In this document: in pieces, positions 26,672-34,908 of the stretch
Layout: each line of letters begins with the position of its first letter
Position numbering within the stretch: position 1 is the stretch's first letter
DNA from: CAITSH01 sp945892985
GTDB taxonomy: Bacteria > Pseudomonadota > Gammaproteobacteria > Burkholderiales > SG8-39
NCBI GenBank assembly: GCA_945892985.1
Contig: CAMDDU010000015.1
Location: 27,489 to 91,488 of the forward strand
Reading direction: 5' to 3'
Length of the DNA stretch: 64,000 nucleotides
Translations under genes and position numbers: made by a program
Notes under the pieces: generated by a model
What the model was told of the DNA's origin: nothing
The model's input: only the letters and a program-made list of their open reading frames with translations
Database searches by the model: none

Positions 26672-27519
26672 AATCCCTTGTTCCAGCTGAGCGCCCAGCG
26701 GCTGATCCACAGCACCACCAAGTCACTGAGGAATCCGAGAAAGCCTACGCTCAACATGGCGGCGATGATCACGTCCATCCGCAGGAAGTAATAAGCATCC
26801 CACATCGCAAACCCGAGCCCGGATTTAACTGCAAGCATTTCAGCCACGATCACCAGCACCCAAGCCAGCCCGATCCCAAGCCGCAAGCCGGTAAAGATGA
26901 ACGGCAGCGCGGAGGGAATCACCACACGCAACAAAAGCATGTGCGGGCGTATGCCCAGCATTCTAGCCGCCCGCACCAACAGCTTGGGCGTCCCGGACAC
27001 GCCGGCCGCCGTGTTGACGACGATCGGAAAAAACGCCCCGAGTGCAATCAGAAAAAAAGCCGACGCATCGCGAATGCCGAAGAAAATCACCGCGAACGGG
27101 ACCCATGACGTAATCGGGATGGGACGGAGCATTTGGATGATCGGGTCGAGCAGGTCCGACACCAGGCGAAACCAGCCGATCAGGGTTCCGAGAAACACGG
27201 CCACCACGGCGGCGAAGGCAAACCCGATCAGCACCCGGTAGGTGCTGTTGCCGGCGTGCGACGCCCAGGTGCCAATATAGGGATCACCGGTCGGCTTCGC
27301 GAAAATCCAGCTGTACAGCGTCTTGCCGACCGTCGCGGGCGACGGGACGAAACGCACGTCCACCCAGCCCGCGGTGGACGCCACATGCCAGAGCAGGAGG
27401 ACGGCGAGAGGCCCGACCAGCCTAACTGCATTGACCTGCAACCAACTGCCGATGTTTCCCGCCACCAAGAATCCGCCTGACTTCACGCCGCCCGTCGGCA
27501 TGCTCCGCTCATTCGCCAC
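26668..27519 (-). CDS. NitT/TauT-type ABC importer permease
   Basis: Inner-membrane subunit of 283 residues with about six hydrophobic helices. The EAA-like loop is seen as TPKLLVRAARMLGIRP, the ATPase contact of the BPD_transp_1 family. GLGFAMWDAYYFLRMD near the C-terminus is typical of SsuC/TauC relatives. It overlaps its receptor gene by 11 nt and its ATPase gene by 4 nt. Confidence 0.92.
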   Translation of the reverse strand: MANERSMPTGGVKSGGFLVAGNIGSWLQVNAVRLVGPLAVLLLWHVASTAGWVDVRFVPSPATVGKTLYSWIFAKPTGDPYIGTWASHAGNSTYRVLIGFAFAAVVAVFLGTLIGWFRLVSDLLDPIIQMLRPIPITSWVPFAVIFFGIRDASAFFLIALGAFFPIVVNTAAGVSGTPKLLVRAARMLGIRPHMLLLRVVIPSALPFIFTGLRLGIGLAWVLVIVAEMLAVKSGLGFAMWDAYYFLRMDVIIAAMLSVGFLGFLSDLVVLWISRWALSWNKGL

Positions 27520-28486
27520 CGAGGTCCTTCTTGGACTTGCCGGTTACCTGCATCAGCAGGCTGTAATCGAAGGTGCGGTCGATCGAGGCGGTCGTGTCGA
27601 CCTTCGTGATGCCCGCTTCATGGATCATCTTGAGGAGGTACTTCGCTTCCTTCTGGTACAGCTTGTAGTCAAGCTTCCCGCGGGGGATGGATTCCTTGAC
27701 CACCTCGGGCGTCGACCCCGTACCTTTCTGCGCGACCTCGGCATAGCGGGCCGGGTTGGCATTGAGCGCATCGGTAGACTCGACCAGCGCACGCACCACC
27801 GCCAGCACGGCACTGCGGTTCTTCGCGAGGAAATCAGAATTGACCGCCATGGCGCCATTGATGTGCTTGGTCGGGTTGTCACCGATGTCGAGGCTGCTGT
27901 AATAGCCGACCTTGCCGATCGCCGCATCGGCGTTGTTCGGCTCCCAGAAGACGAACCCATCGATATCGCCTGCGCGCAGCGCTGCGATGACCGGCGGGCC
28001 GCCACCGCCAAAGCTGACCGTCTTGATTTTTGAGAGATCTGCCCCGGCGAGCTTGGCCGTCGCCTTGAACAGCAGTTCGGCATAACTGTTGGGTGCGGTG
28101 CCCAAGGTCTTGCCCTCGAGGTCCTTCCAAGTCTTGGCCTGAACGCCGTTGCGCAATGTCAGGCTCTGCCCACCAGTGAACACGCCCCCGACCACCTTGT
28201 GGTTCCTGAAGGCGTTTTCCTCCATCAGGCCGAGGTTGACATAGCCGAGCACCACGACATCCACCTGGTTGGTGGTGAGCGCCAGTTGCAGGTCTGCATA
28301 GCGCCGCAACGGCGTGACTTCCAGGTCGACGCCATGCTTCTTGGCGTACTCCTGCATCAGCATCATGTTGGCCTGGTGAATCTGCACGGCATAAGCAAAC
28401 CGGACCTTCTGCTGCGCCTGCGCGGACGTGATGCCCGCGAGCAGCGCAAATGCAAGCGCCGCTGAAAACTTCAACATTCTGCCCAT
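27509..28486 (-). CDS. NitT/TauT-type ABC importer substrate-binding protein
   Basis: Periplasmic receptor of 325 residues with a Sec signal peptide (MGRMLKFSAALAFALLAG, cleavage near AQAQ). SsuA/NMT1-like fold features include QLALTTNQVDVVVLGYVN, GGQSLTLR, TWKDLEGKTLGTAPNS and DGFVFWEPNNAD. It is very like the receptor encoded at 35752 along its whole length (roughly three quarters identical by eye), so the two probably bind the same class of ligand. It lies between a nitrilase-family gene and its permease. Confidence 0.92.
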   Translation of the reverse strand: MGRMLKFSAALAFALLAGITSAQAQQKVRFAYAVQIHQANMMLMQEYAKKHGVDLEVTPLRRYADLQLALTTNQVDVVVLGYVNLGLMEENAFRNHKVVGGVFTGGQSLTLRNGVQAKTWKDLEGKTLGTAPNSYAELLFKATAKLAGADLSKIKTVSFGGGGPPVIAALRAGDIDGFVFWEPNNADAAIGKVGYYSSLDIGDNPTKHINGAMAVNSDFLAKNRSAVLAVVRALVESTDALNANPARYAEVAQKGTGSTPEVVKESIPRGKLDYKLYQKEAKYLLKMIHEAGITKVDTTASIDRTFDYSLLMQVTGKSKKDLGGE

Positions 28487-28553
28487 AGTAGCCCCCTGTG
28501 AATCAACGATTATTGGCGTCCCGTCCTTTACCCCCGAATCCCTGCCGCCATGA

Positions 28554-29384
28554 TCAGGGAATCAGTTGCGTAAGCAGTCCATAGCTGTCAGGCCGCCTAT
28601 CGCGGTAGAACTGCCAAGCGCGCCTGCGCTCGGTGATGAAGTCCAGATCGCAGTCGGCCAGGAGGATTTCCTCGCCCTCGCCCGCCTGCGCCATGATATC
28701 GCCGACCGGATCGCAAATCACGCTCCGACCGTAATAGGTGTAGTCGCCTTCCTTTCCCGTTCGGTTGAGACCGGCCACGAAGTACTCGTTGAAAATCGCA
28801 TGCCCCATCAACTCCTTTTCCCAGACCTTCACCGACAGGCTGGCCTTGGGCGTGGCGCTGGGCACCAAGAGAATCTCGGCGCCATTCAATGCCGAGCAAC
28901 GCGCACCTTCCGGGTAGTGGCGATCGTGGCAGATGATCACACCGATCTTGCCGAAGGCCGTCTCGAACACGGGGTAACCCAGGTTGCCTGGCTTAAAGTA
29001 AAGCTTCTCGTAGAAAATCGTGTTCAGCGGAATGTGGTTCTTGCGATACACCCCGAGGAACCTGCCATCCGCGTCGATCATCGCCGCCGAGTTGTAGTAC
29101 ACGCTGCGCCCGACGCGCTCGTAAATCGGCGCACAAATGACCACGCCCAGTTCCTTGGCGAGGGACTGCATCATCTTTGTGATGGGTCCGGGAATCTCCT
29201 CGGAGGTCTCCATGTACTTGATATCCAGCGAGGTGATGAAAAACAACTCGTGGAACACCTCCGGGAGAAGCAGCACCTGCGCGCCCTTGGCCGCAGCGTC
29301 GCGGATGTATTTTTCCGCCCTCGCAAGGTTCTCGGCGCGGGAGCGGTTGCACTCCACCTGCAGCAATCCGACACGGACCTTCAT
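28554..29384 (-). CDS. Carbon-nitrogen hydrolase (nitrilase superfamily, N-carbamoylputrescine-amidase-like)
   Basis: Cytoplasmic amidase of 276 residues with the Glu-Lys-Cys triad: Glu42 in LLLPEVF, Lys115 in VYRKNHIP and Cys152 in IICHDRHYPE. The layout resembles N-carbamoylputrescine amidase and beta-ureidopropionase rather than aliphatic nitrilases. Likely reaction: hydrolysis of a carbamoyl or amide bond with release of ammonia and CO2, or ammonia alone. Second gene of the run starting at 30165, between an SDR and the importer receptor, so it probably acts on the imported compound or its ring-opened product. Confidence 0.9.
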   Translation of the reverse strand: MKVRVGLLQVECNRSRAENLARAEKYIRDAAAKGAQVLLLPEVFHELFFITSLDIKYMETSEEIPGPITKMMQSLAKELGVVICAPIYERVGRSVYYNSAAMIDADGRFLGVYRKNHIPLNTIFYEKLYFKPGNLGYPVFETAFGKIGVIICHDRHYPEGARCSALNGAEILLVPSATPKASLSVKVWEKELMGHAIFNEYFVAGLNRTGKEGDYTYYGRSVICDPVGDIMAQAGEGEEILLADCDLDFITERRRAWQFYRDRRPDSYGLLTQLIP

Positions 29385-29415
29385 TTTCGCGCTCCCTGAG
29401 AATGTGTTGACTTGA

Positions 29416-30165
29416 TCAAACCATTATTTCGCCACCGGACGGACAAAGCATTTGTCCGGTGTAAAAATCCGAATCGCTCGACGCAAGGAACAGCGCCGAC
29501 GCCTGGATGTCGCGCAACTCGCCGAGCTTGCGCAGAGGATAGCGCTGCCGCAGGACCTCAAGGAAAGCCGGGTCCATCTTCTCGGTCGTCTCCCCCTTGA
29601 TCATGCTGGGCGCGATCGCGTTGATGTAAATTCCCTGCGGTCCGACTTCGCGCGCGAGTGCCCGCGTAAAGCCGGTCATCGCTCCCTTTGCCGCCGACAG
29701 GTGCACGAACTTCTCGGCGCCTGAGACCGCAAACGATCCGCTCATGTTGATGATCTTCCCGTACTTGCGCGAAATCATGTGCGGCAACACCGCCTTGCAG
29801 CACAGGAACATCGCCCGGACATGTACGTTGAACACCGCATCCCAGGCCTCGGGAGTCATGTCGACAAGCGGGGATGCGTTGACGATGCCGGCGTTGTTGA
29901 CAAGGATGTCCACGCCGCCGAATTTTGCGCCGATGGCCTTGACCATGGCGTCGACCTGCGTCGCATCACCGACGTCGGCACGGAACACCTCGGCGACGCC
30001 GCCCGCCGCGCGAATCTTCGCAACGGTATCTTCGGCACCCGCGGTACTGGAGTGATAGTTGACTGCAACCTTTGCGCCCTCGGCGGCAAACGCAGTTGCG
30101 ATGCCCTTGCCAAGACCACGACTTGCGCCGGTAACCAGGGCTACGCGCCCGTCGAGTTTGCCCAT
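29416..30165 (-). CDS. SDR-family oxidoreductase lacking the catalytic Tyr (paralog of 13351)
   Basis: 249-residue SDR fold with TGASRGLG (12-19) and NNAG (90-93) intact. The active-site stretch NMSGSFA then HLSAAKGA gives Gly143 at the Ser position, Leu156 at the Tyr position and Lys160, the same pattern as the protein at 13351, including the shifted Ser142/His155. Both also end in CP-GG--MV. Shared replacements in two diverged copies point to a real subfamily rather than decay. The start ATG 30165 has GGGAGGTG. It is the first gene behind the paired GTATAC element at 30270-30299. Confidence 0.85.
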   Translation of the reverse strand: MGKLDGRVALVTGASRGLGKGIATAFAAEGAKVAVNYHSSTAGAEDTVAKIRAAGGVAEVFRADVGDATQVDAMVKAIGAKFGGVDILVNNAGIVNASPLVDMTPEAWDAVFNVHVRAMFLCCKAVLPHMISRKYGKIINMSGSFAVSGAEKFVHLSAAKGAMTGFTRALAREVGPQGIYINAIAPSMIKGETTEKMDPAFLEVLRQRYPLRKLGELRDIQASALFLASSDSDFYTGQMLCPSGGEIMV

Positions 30166-30269
30166 GAATTCACCTCCCGTTAGAAGTCATTGCCAGAACA
30201 AACCGTGTCATGTTACGCCACCGCGACGTGCCTTGATAGCCTGATGAAGCTGCACATGCACACTGCATC

Positions 30270-30299
30270 TGTATACGTTATCGACATTATCGTATACAA
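30270..30299 (-). promoter_or_regulatory. Paired GTATAC palindromes overlapping a predicted promoter
   Basis: GTATAC occurs at 30271-30276 and 30292-30297, centres exactly 21 bp apart, with CG on one flank of each. On the minus strand TTGTAT (30299-30294), an 18-bp spacer and TATACA (30275-30270) form a plausible sigma-70 promoter about 100 nt before the SDR start at 30165. A factor on the palindromes would cover both promoter boxes. The same doublet with the same spacing lies at 59068-59100 beside a GntR-FCD gene. The site fits the GTATAC-centred operators known for several FCD regulators. Confidence 0.6.
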
Positions 30300-30341
30300 C
30301 TTGGCATGTCAACCACGCCTTTACTGTGGGGCAAAGCCGCA

Positions 30342-30479
30342 CTATTTGCATGCGGCGTCGATCGCCTGCAAGAACCGCATCGGCGTCAACGGCATATCCA
30401 ACTGCCCCACGCCCAAGGGGCGAAGGACATCAACGACGGCATTGACGACGCAGGGCGCGGCACCGGTAGCTCTCTCCCG
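30342..30479 (-). pseudogene. C-terminal remnant of a third XDH-family large subunit
   Basis: On the minus strand the frame ending at TAG (30344-30342) encodes ATGAAPCVVNAVVDVLRPLG followed by VGQLDMPLTPMRFLQAI. This matches the last 50 residues of the intact XDH subunit at 44985 (ATGAPPCVVNAVMDALRPMG, then DMPLAPMRVWRAL). The conserved GE-G before it is already corrupted (RER). No upstream coding part remains because the ABC ATPase gene ends only 25 bp away. The rest of the 30166-30503 gap holds the GTATAC promoter and nothing else recognised. Confidence 0.8.
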
Positions 30480-30503
30480 AAAAACACCGGATATCCTTTC
30501 CTG

Positions 30504-31334
30504 CTAGACCGGGCCGGTGGCTCCACCCTGCCCGCTCGACTCATCGCGCAAAAGGCCCGCTTCTTCGAATAACCGGAGGATCTGCGATTCATATTCGCCG
30601 AAGGCCAAACTTCGGCGAACATGCAGGCTGCGCGGGCGCGGAAGGTCGATATCGATGATCTTGCTTACCGTTCCCGGCCGCCCCGTCATGACGACAACCT
30701 TATCCGACAAAAATATCGCCTCTGGAATTGAATGGGTAACAAACAGGACCGACGCACGCCTCTTCAAAAAAATCCGCCCGAGGTCGACGGCCAGTTGATC
30801 CCGTGTGATGGCGTCCAGGGCGGCAAAAGGTTCGTCCATAAGCAACATATCGGGTCCGTGCACAAGGGCGCGGCAAATGGCAACGCGCTGTTGCATGCCG
30901 CCAGACAACTCGCGCGGATAAGCGTTTTCAAACCCTGCCAACCCCACTGAAAGCAGCAAGTCCCGTGCGCGCCGTTCACCCTCCTCCTTCGGCATGCCGT
31001 GCGCCTCTGCCGACAGCATGACGTTGCCGAGGGCACTGCGCCATTCGAGCAATACCGGTTTCTGGAATACCATCCCGGCGCTGGTGACCGGGCCCCGTAT
31101 GGTTACATTGTTACGCAGCACCCGCCCGGCGGTCGGCATGCGAAGACCCGCAACCAGCGACAGGATAGTGCTCTTGCCACAACCGCTGGGGCCCAGAATT
31201 GACACGAATTGCCCGGACTCGACGGTCATCGACACATTGCGCAATGCCTCGACGCTGGTGCGTCCTGCATAGCGCAAGGATACGCCCTCAAGTGTGATCG
31301 ATGCGGTGCCCGGTGTGCAGAGTTCATCAGCCAT
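30504..31334 (-). CDS. NitT/TauT-type ABC importer ATPase (second system)
   Basis: 276-residue ATPase with Walker A GPSGCGKST (48-56), signature LSGGMQQRVAICRAL, Walker B MLLMDEPFAALD and switch His in FVTHSIPEA. ATG 31334 shares one base with the permease stop (TGATG), a classic coupling arrangement; the longer frame to 31391 lies wholly inside the permease gene and is rejected. Downstream of its stop lies the XDH remnant. Confidence 0.92.
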   Translation of the reverse strand: MADELCTPGTASITLEGVSLRYAGRTSVEALRNVSMTVESGQFVSILGPSGCGKSTILSLVAGLRMPTAGRVLRNNVTIRGPVTSAGMVFQKPVLLEWRSALGNVMLSAEAHGMPKEEGERRARDLLLSVGLAGFENAYPRELSGGMQQRVAICRALVHGPDMLLMDEPFAALDAITRDQLAVDLGRIFLKRRASVLFVTHSIPEAIFLSDKVVVMTGRPGTVSKIIDIDLPRPRSLHVRRSLAFGEYESQILRLFEEAGLLRDESSGQGGATGPV

Positions 31335-32122
31335 CACTGCGACCCCCGCGCTTCGGTGTCCGTCTCGCGCCGCCACGGCACGACCAACCACTCGAGCAGC
31401 GCGACCGCAGCGTAGAGCGCGAGGCCAAGCAGGGTCAGCGCAATTAGCGCTGAGAACGAAAGCGTGGAATCCATGCGCGCCGAGGCCGAAAGCAGCAGGT
31501 AACCGAGGCCCTTGTCTGCCCCGACAAATTCGGCCACTATGGCGCCGATCAGCGCCAGGGTCATGGCGACCTTGAGACCGGCGAATATAGCGGGCAGCGC
31601 TTGCGGCAGGCTGATGCGCATGAAGAATTTGACACGACCAAAACCGAGGATACGGCCGAGATTGTGCATGTCAGGATCGACCGTGCGAAAGCCCGCAATG
31701 GCATTGACCACAATTGGGAAAAACGCCACCAGCACGACAACAATGACCTTTGGCAGTATGCCAAAACCGAGCACCACCACCAGGAGCGGGGCGACAGCGA
31801 TCTTGGGAACAGTCTGCAGGCCGACCACCAGCGGGTAGCCGAACGAGTAAGCAGTACGCGATTCGGTCATCAGCACCGCCATCGGCATGGCGATGAGCAC
31901 GCTGACGATGAACCCAAGGACGGTCTCCCAAGCGGTGACAGCGGCCTCATCGAGCAACGTGGCACGCTGCTCCCACATGTTGCTTAGCACCTTTTCAGGA
32001 CCGGGCAACAGATACTCCTTGACTCCGGTCAGGCGCACAAAAAGCCACCAAAGCAGCACCACTGCGATGGCGCTTGTCAGGTAGATCGCAGTCTCACGCC
32101 AGGCGCGACGCGACATGATCAT
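31334..32122 (-). CDS. NitT/TauT-type ABC importer permease (second system)
   Basis: 262-residue inner-membrane subunit with about six helices. The cytoplasmic loop DPDMHNLGRILGFGRVKFF is the EAA-like ATPase contact, and GADKGLGYLLLSASARMDST is the usual late motif of the SsuC/TauC family. It overlaps the upstream hydrolase gene by 4 nt (ATGA) and the ATPase gene by 1 nt. Confidence 0.92.
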   Translation of the reverse strand: MIMSRRAWRETAIYLTSAIAVVLLWWLFVRLTGVKEYLLPGPEKVLSNMWEQRATLLDEAAVTAWETVLGFIVSVLIAMPMAVLMTESRTAYSFGYPLVVGLQTVPKIAVAPLLVVVLGFGILPKVIVVVLVAFFPIVVNAIAGFRTVDPDMHNLGRILGFGRVKFFMRISLPQALPAIFAGLKVAMTLALIGAIVAEFVGADKGLGYLLLSASARMDSTLSFSALIALTLLGLALYAAVALLEWLVVPWRRETDTEARGSQ

Positions 32123-33291
32123 GGCTCTGGTATCAGGGTGCGGCTGTCATGCCCGGCCACCAGCCCTACGCTAGATACCGTCTTGATCCAGTCGGCGATC
32201 TGCACCCATAAGTTGGCGCGTAGCGCGCCCATCGGGTGGAACTGCCCCTCGGCAATCCAGATTTCCTTAGGGCACTTCATGTTGGCATAGAAAGCCTCAG
32301 CCGCCTCGAGCGAGGTGAGTTGGTCATACTCAGCAGTGACAATCAGGGTCGGCGTCCTGATCTGTGACGCCAACCGCGGCACCGACAACTCATCGACCTG
32401 CTTGTCGAGTTCCTCATCCGTCTTGATGCCAGCCATGTACATGAAGTGGCTGCGAAAGTTGGGAGGTGCCATGGAAAAGAACATGTCCAGATTGCCGTAA
32501 AGGCCGATCATCGACACATGCGCCTTGAAGCGATGTTCAATGGCGACGCTGCGAATCGAGTTGTAGCCACCCAGCGAAAGGCCAAGCACGCTCACATTGC
32601 CGCCGTCCACGTCGTCGCGCTTGGCCAGAGCGTCAAGCACCGTCGTCAATGCGCGCTCGTAGGCGCCAAGACTCGCCTTGATGCCGCGCAGGTTGCTGGC
32701 GCCCTGGCCCGGGCCGTCGATTGACAGGCAGGCCATACCGCGGCGCGCAAAGACGTTATTCTGGACGTTGGGAAAGTCCTCCTTGGTCATATCCATCCCG
32801 GGCACAAACACCACGCACGGTGGCCGCGTGACGCCCCTGGGCAAGTGCAGGATGCCCGGAATGAGACCGCCCTCGAACGGGATCTCAACGCGCACGATCT
32901 TGTACAACTCGTTGTAGGCGATGACCTTGTCAAAACAGCGCTCCTCGGAGGCGTTAAGTTCGATCTTGCGCGCGCTCTTGTCGTCCATGATTGGCCACTT
33001 GGCGCGGCCGAAACAGATGGCGGCGCGCTGGTAGAACTCGCCGGCGGTGATGTGGTTGCCCTTGCCTTCGGCCAGGGTGGCCTGCAATTCGAGACCGCGG
33101 GCGGTGCGTTCCCACTCCTTGCTGATCATCTTGAAGGAGCGAATTCGCGACATGGTGCGTTCTATGTCGATCTGGCGCTGGCCGCATTCGATCCACGCCG
33201 GGCCCATTCCCGGCCACATGGCCTCGGTGCCGGCGATACCCAGCGCCATGTCCATCATCCAGGTTTCGTTACGTCTGCGGAAATTGCTCAT
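32119..33291 (-). CDS. Alpha/beta hydrolase with N-terminal helical cap (FrsA / 2,6-dihydroxypseudooxynicotine-hydrolase-like)
   Basis: 390 residues. A helical N-terminal region of about 130 residues precedes the hydrolase core, as in the DUF1100 group that includes the C-C hydrolase of nicotine degradation. Ser239 is in GLSLGGYNS, an Asp lies in VTAEYDQLTS, His is in GQFHPMG, and the PGMDMTKED loop follows the first strand. C-C bond or ester hydrolysis is possible. The gene is inserted between an ABC receptor (48 bp upstream) and its permease (4-nt overlap), so import and hydrolysis appear tightly linked. Confidence 0.83.
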   Translation of the reverse strand: MSNFRRRNETWMMDMALGIAGTEAMWPGMGPAWIECGQRQIDIERTMSRIRSFKMISKEWERTARGLELQATLAEGKGNHITAGEFYQRAAICFGRAKWPIMDDKSARKIELNASEERCFDKVIAYNELYKIVRVEIPFEGGLIPGILHLPRGVTRPPCVVFVPGMDMTKEDFPNVQNNVFARRGMACLSIDGPGQGASNLRGIKASLGAYERALTTVLDALAKRDDVDGGNVSVLGLSLGGYNSIRSVAIEHRFKAHVSMIGLYGNLDMFFSMAPPNFRSHFMYMAGIKTDEELDKQVDELSVPRLASQIRTPTLIVTAEYDQLTSLEAAEAFYANMKCPKEIWIAEGQFHPMGALRANLWVQIADWIKTVSSVGLVAGHDSRTLIPEP

Positions 33292-33339
33292 GCTACGGCC
33301 CTTTCGATTCGTTAAAGGTGACTGCTGTCGGCGGACGGA

Positions 33340-34356
33340 CTATTGCGGGATAAATTCGTTGGTAAAGTACGTCGATACCGGCTGGCGATTCTTGAGCTCG
33401 GCATGCTTTTCCAGCAAATCCAGCGTGGCAGTCCAATCGGCCTCACTGGTCCAGCCCATGGGCTTGCCGACCGAGCGCGGCGTTTGCGCCAGCTTCAAAG
33501 CCCAGCCGAGCGTCTCGGTCAGGAACACGCGGTTGGCCTTGGGGGCCGCTTTGAGGGTGTACTCCACCGCCTCGTTCGGGTTCTTGCGGGCATACTCCCA
33601 TGAACGCACCGTCGCCGCCATGAATCGTTTCACCAGATCGGGGTTCTGCTTGATGAGATCGTTATGCGCGGCAACCGAGGCACTTACGGTGGAGATGCCA
33701 TAGTCCACATACGTAATCTGGTCGATGTTCATTCCGGCCGGTGCGCCAAGCTTTACGCGGTAATAGTCGCCGGTCACATACCCACCCACGGCGTCGACCT
33801 GGCCCTGGTAGAGCACCCCAGGCTTGTTGGCCGGGTTGATGGCAACAACCTTGACCGTTTTGGGGTCGATCTTGTTCGATATGAGCAGCGTATTGAACAA
33901 GGCCGTCATCGCTTCGCCTGGCTGCAGGCCCACCGTCTTGCCCTTGAGGTCGGCTAGCGTCTTGATGCCGGAGGCCGTATTGAAGATGAGGTCGAACGGC
34001 GCCTGCTGCACCAGTGTGCCGACCGATCGGATCGGCAACCCCTGGCCTACGCTCAACGCAAGAACACTACCGTCGATTATGCTGAACTGCTCCGATTTTT
34101 GCGCCAGTAACGCGGCGTTGGGCGCGGCACCCTTGCCTTCGATGATCTTCAGATCTATGCCGGCATCGCGGTAAAAGCCCAGCGCTTGGCCGAGGAAAAA
34201 CGGCAGTTGGTCCCCTCCAAATCCCGGAATCCACGCCAAGCGCAGCGTGACCTCGTCGCGCGCCGGGGTCTGGGCTTGCGCGAGCGGCGTGAAACATGTG
34301 AACAGCGTAAGCGCGGCGATTAGTGCGAGTGGTACCACAGACAGGCGTAAGCGCAT
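33340..34356 (-). CDS. NMT1/THI5-like ABC substrate-binding protein (second NitT/TauT system)
   Basis: 338-residue periplasmic receptor with a Sec signal peptide (hydrophobic 8-24, cleavage near AQAQ). LRLAWIPGFGGDQLPFFLG at the start of the mature protein is typical of the family that includes riboflavin/thiamine-precursor and pyrimidine-precursor binding proteins. Further matches are LADLKGKTVGLQPGEAM and GQVDAVGGY. It differs clearly from the receptors at 27509 and 35752, so system two may use more than one receptor. No operator was recognised in the 102-bp gap upstream. Confidence 0.9.
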   Translation of the reverse strand: MRLRLSVVPLALIAALTLFTCFTPLAQAQTPARDEVTLRLAWIPGFGGDQLPFFLGQALGFYRDAGIDLKIIEGKGAAPNAALLAQKSEQFSIIDGSVLALSVGQGLPIRSVGTLVQQAPFDLIFNTASGIKTLADLKGKTVGLQPGEAMTALFNTLLISNKIDPKTVKVVAINPANKPGVLYQGQVDAVGGYVTGDYYRVKLGAPAGMNIDQITYVDYGISTVSASVAAHNDLIKQNPDLVKRFMAATVRSWEYARKNPNEAVEYTLKAAPKANRVFLTETLGWALKLAQTPRSVGKPMGWTSEADWTATLDLLEKHAELKNRQPVSTYFTNEFIPQ

Positions 34357-34458
34357 AATTTCTCCTCGTTAACTCGGTTGGGCGGGCAAAAACGGGGTGG
34401 CTAAACTCATAGAAAGAAGTAATGATACTAATGGATGCACTAGGCCGCGGCGACGGCG

Positions 34459-34902
34459 TCAGCCGGCATCCCCGGCTTTTCTAGTTTTCTTACCTGCCGG
34501 CTTGACGGCGCTCTCGGCCATCACTGCATTGAGCCGTTTCATCGCGAACAAACCTCGCGGCTGGCCGGCGTAGTACATAACCTGATAGATGATTTCCTTT
34601 ATGTCATCGTTGCTGATGCCCAGCTTGTGCGCATGGCGCAGGTGCAGGTCAATGCCATCGGTGCCCAAGGTGATCAGAGAAGCGAGCACGATCATTTCTC
34701 TTTCGCGCAGCGTGAGCCCGGGCCGCGCCCAGACCTCGCCAAACACGAAGCCGGTGGTCAGGCGCCAGAAAACTTCGTCGTTCTTGCGAAGGTCGGGGTT
34801 GGTGCCCCAGCCCATTTTTTTGTATATCTTGAGACCACGCTCAAGGCGGCCCTTGGGATCCAGGGTTAGGTTTTTGCTTTTTTTTATGGCGGGCTTTTTC
34901 AT
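34459..34902 (-). CDS. Carboxymuconolactone decarboxylase (CMD) family protein
   Basis: 147-residue all-alpha protein. LTLREREMIVLASLITLGTD (about 62-81), HLRHAHKLGIS and IIYQVMYYAGQPRG match PcaC-like CMD proteins. It has no CxxC, so an AhpD-type peroxidase role is excluded. A basic Lys-rich N- and C-terminus flanks the domain. It sits 6 bp downstream of a dienelactone-hydrolase gene, a pairing known from aromatic ring-cleavage routes, although the function of many CMD homologs is unproven. Confidence 0.88.
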   Translation of the reverse strand: MKKPAIKKSKNLTLDPKGRLERGLKIYKKMGWGTNPDLRKNDEVFWRLTTGFVFGEVWARPGLTLREREMIVLASLITLGTDGIDLHLRHAHKLGISNDDIKEIIYQVMYYAGQPRGLFAMKRLNAVMAESAVKPAGKKTRKAGDAG

Positions 34903-34908
34903 GGCACC

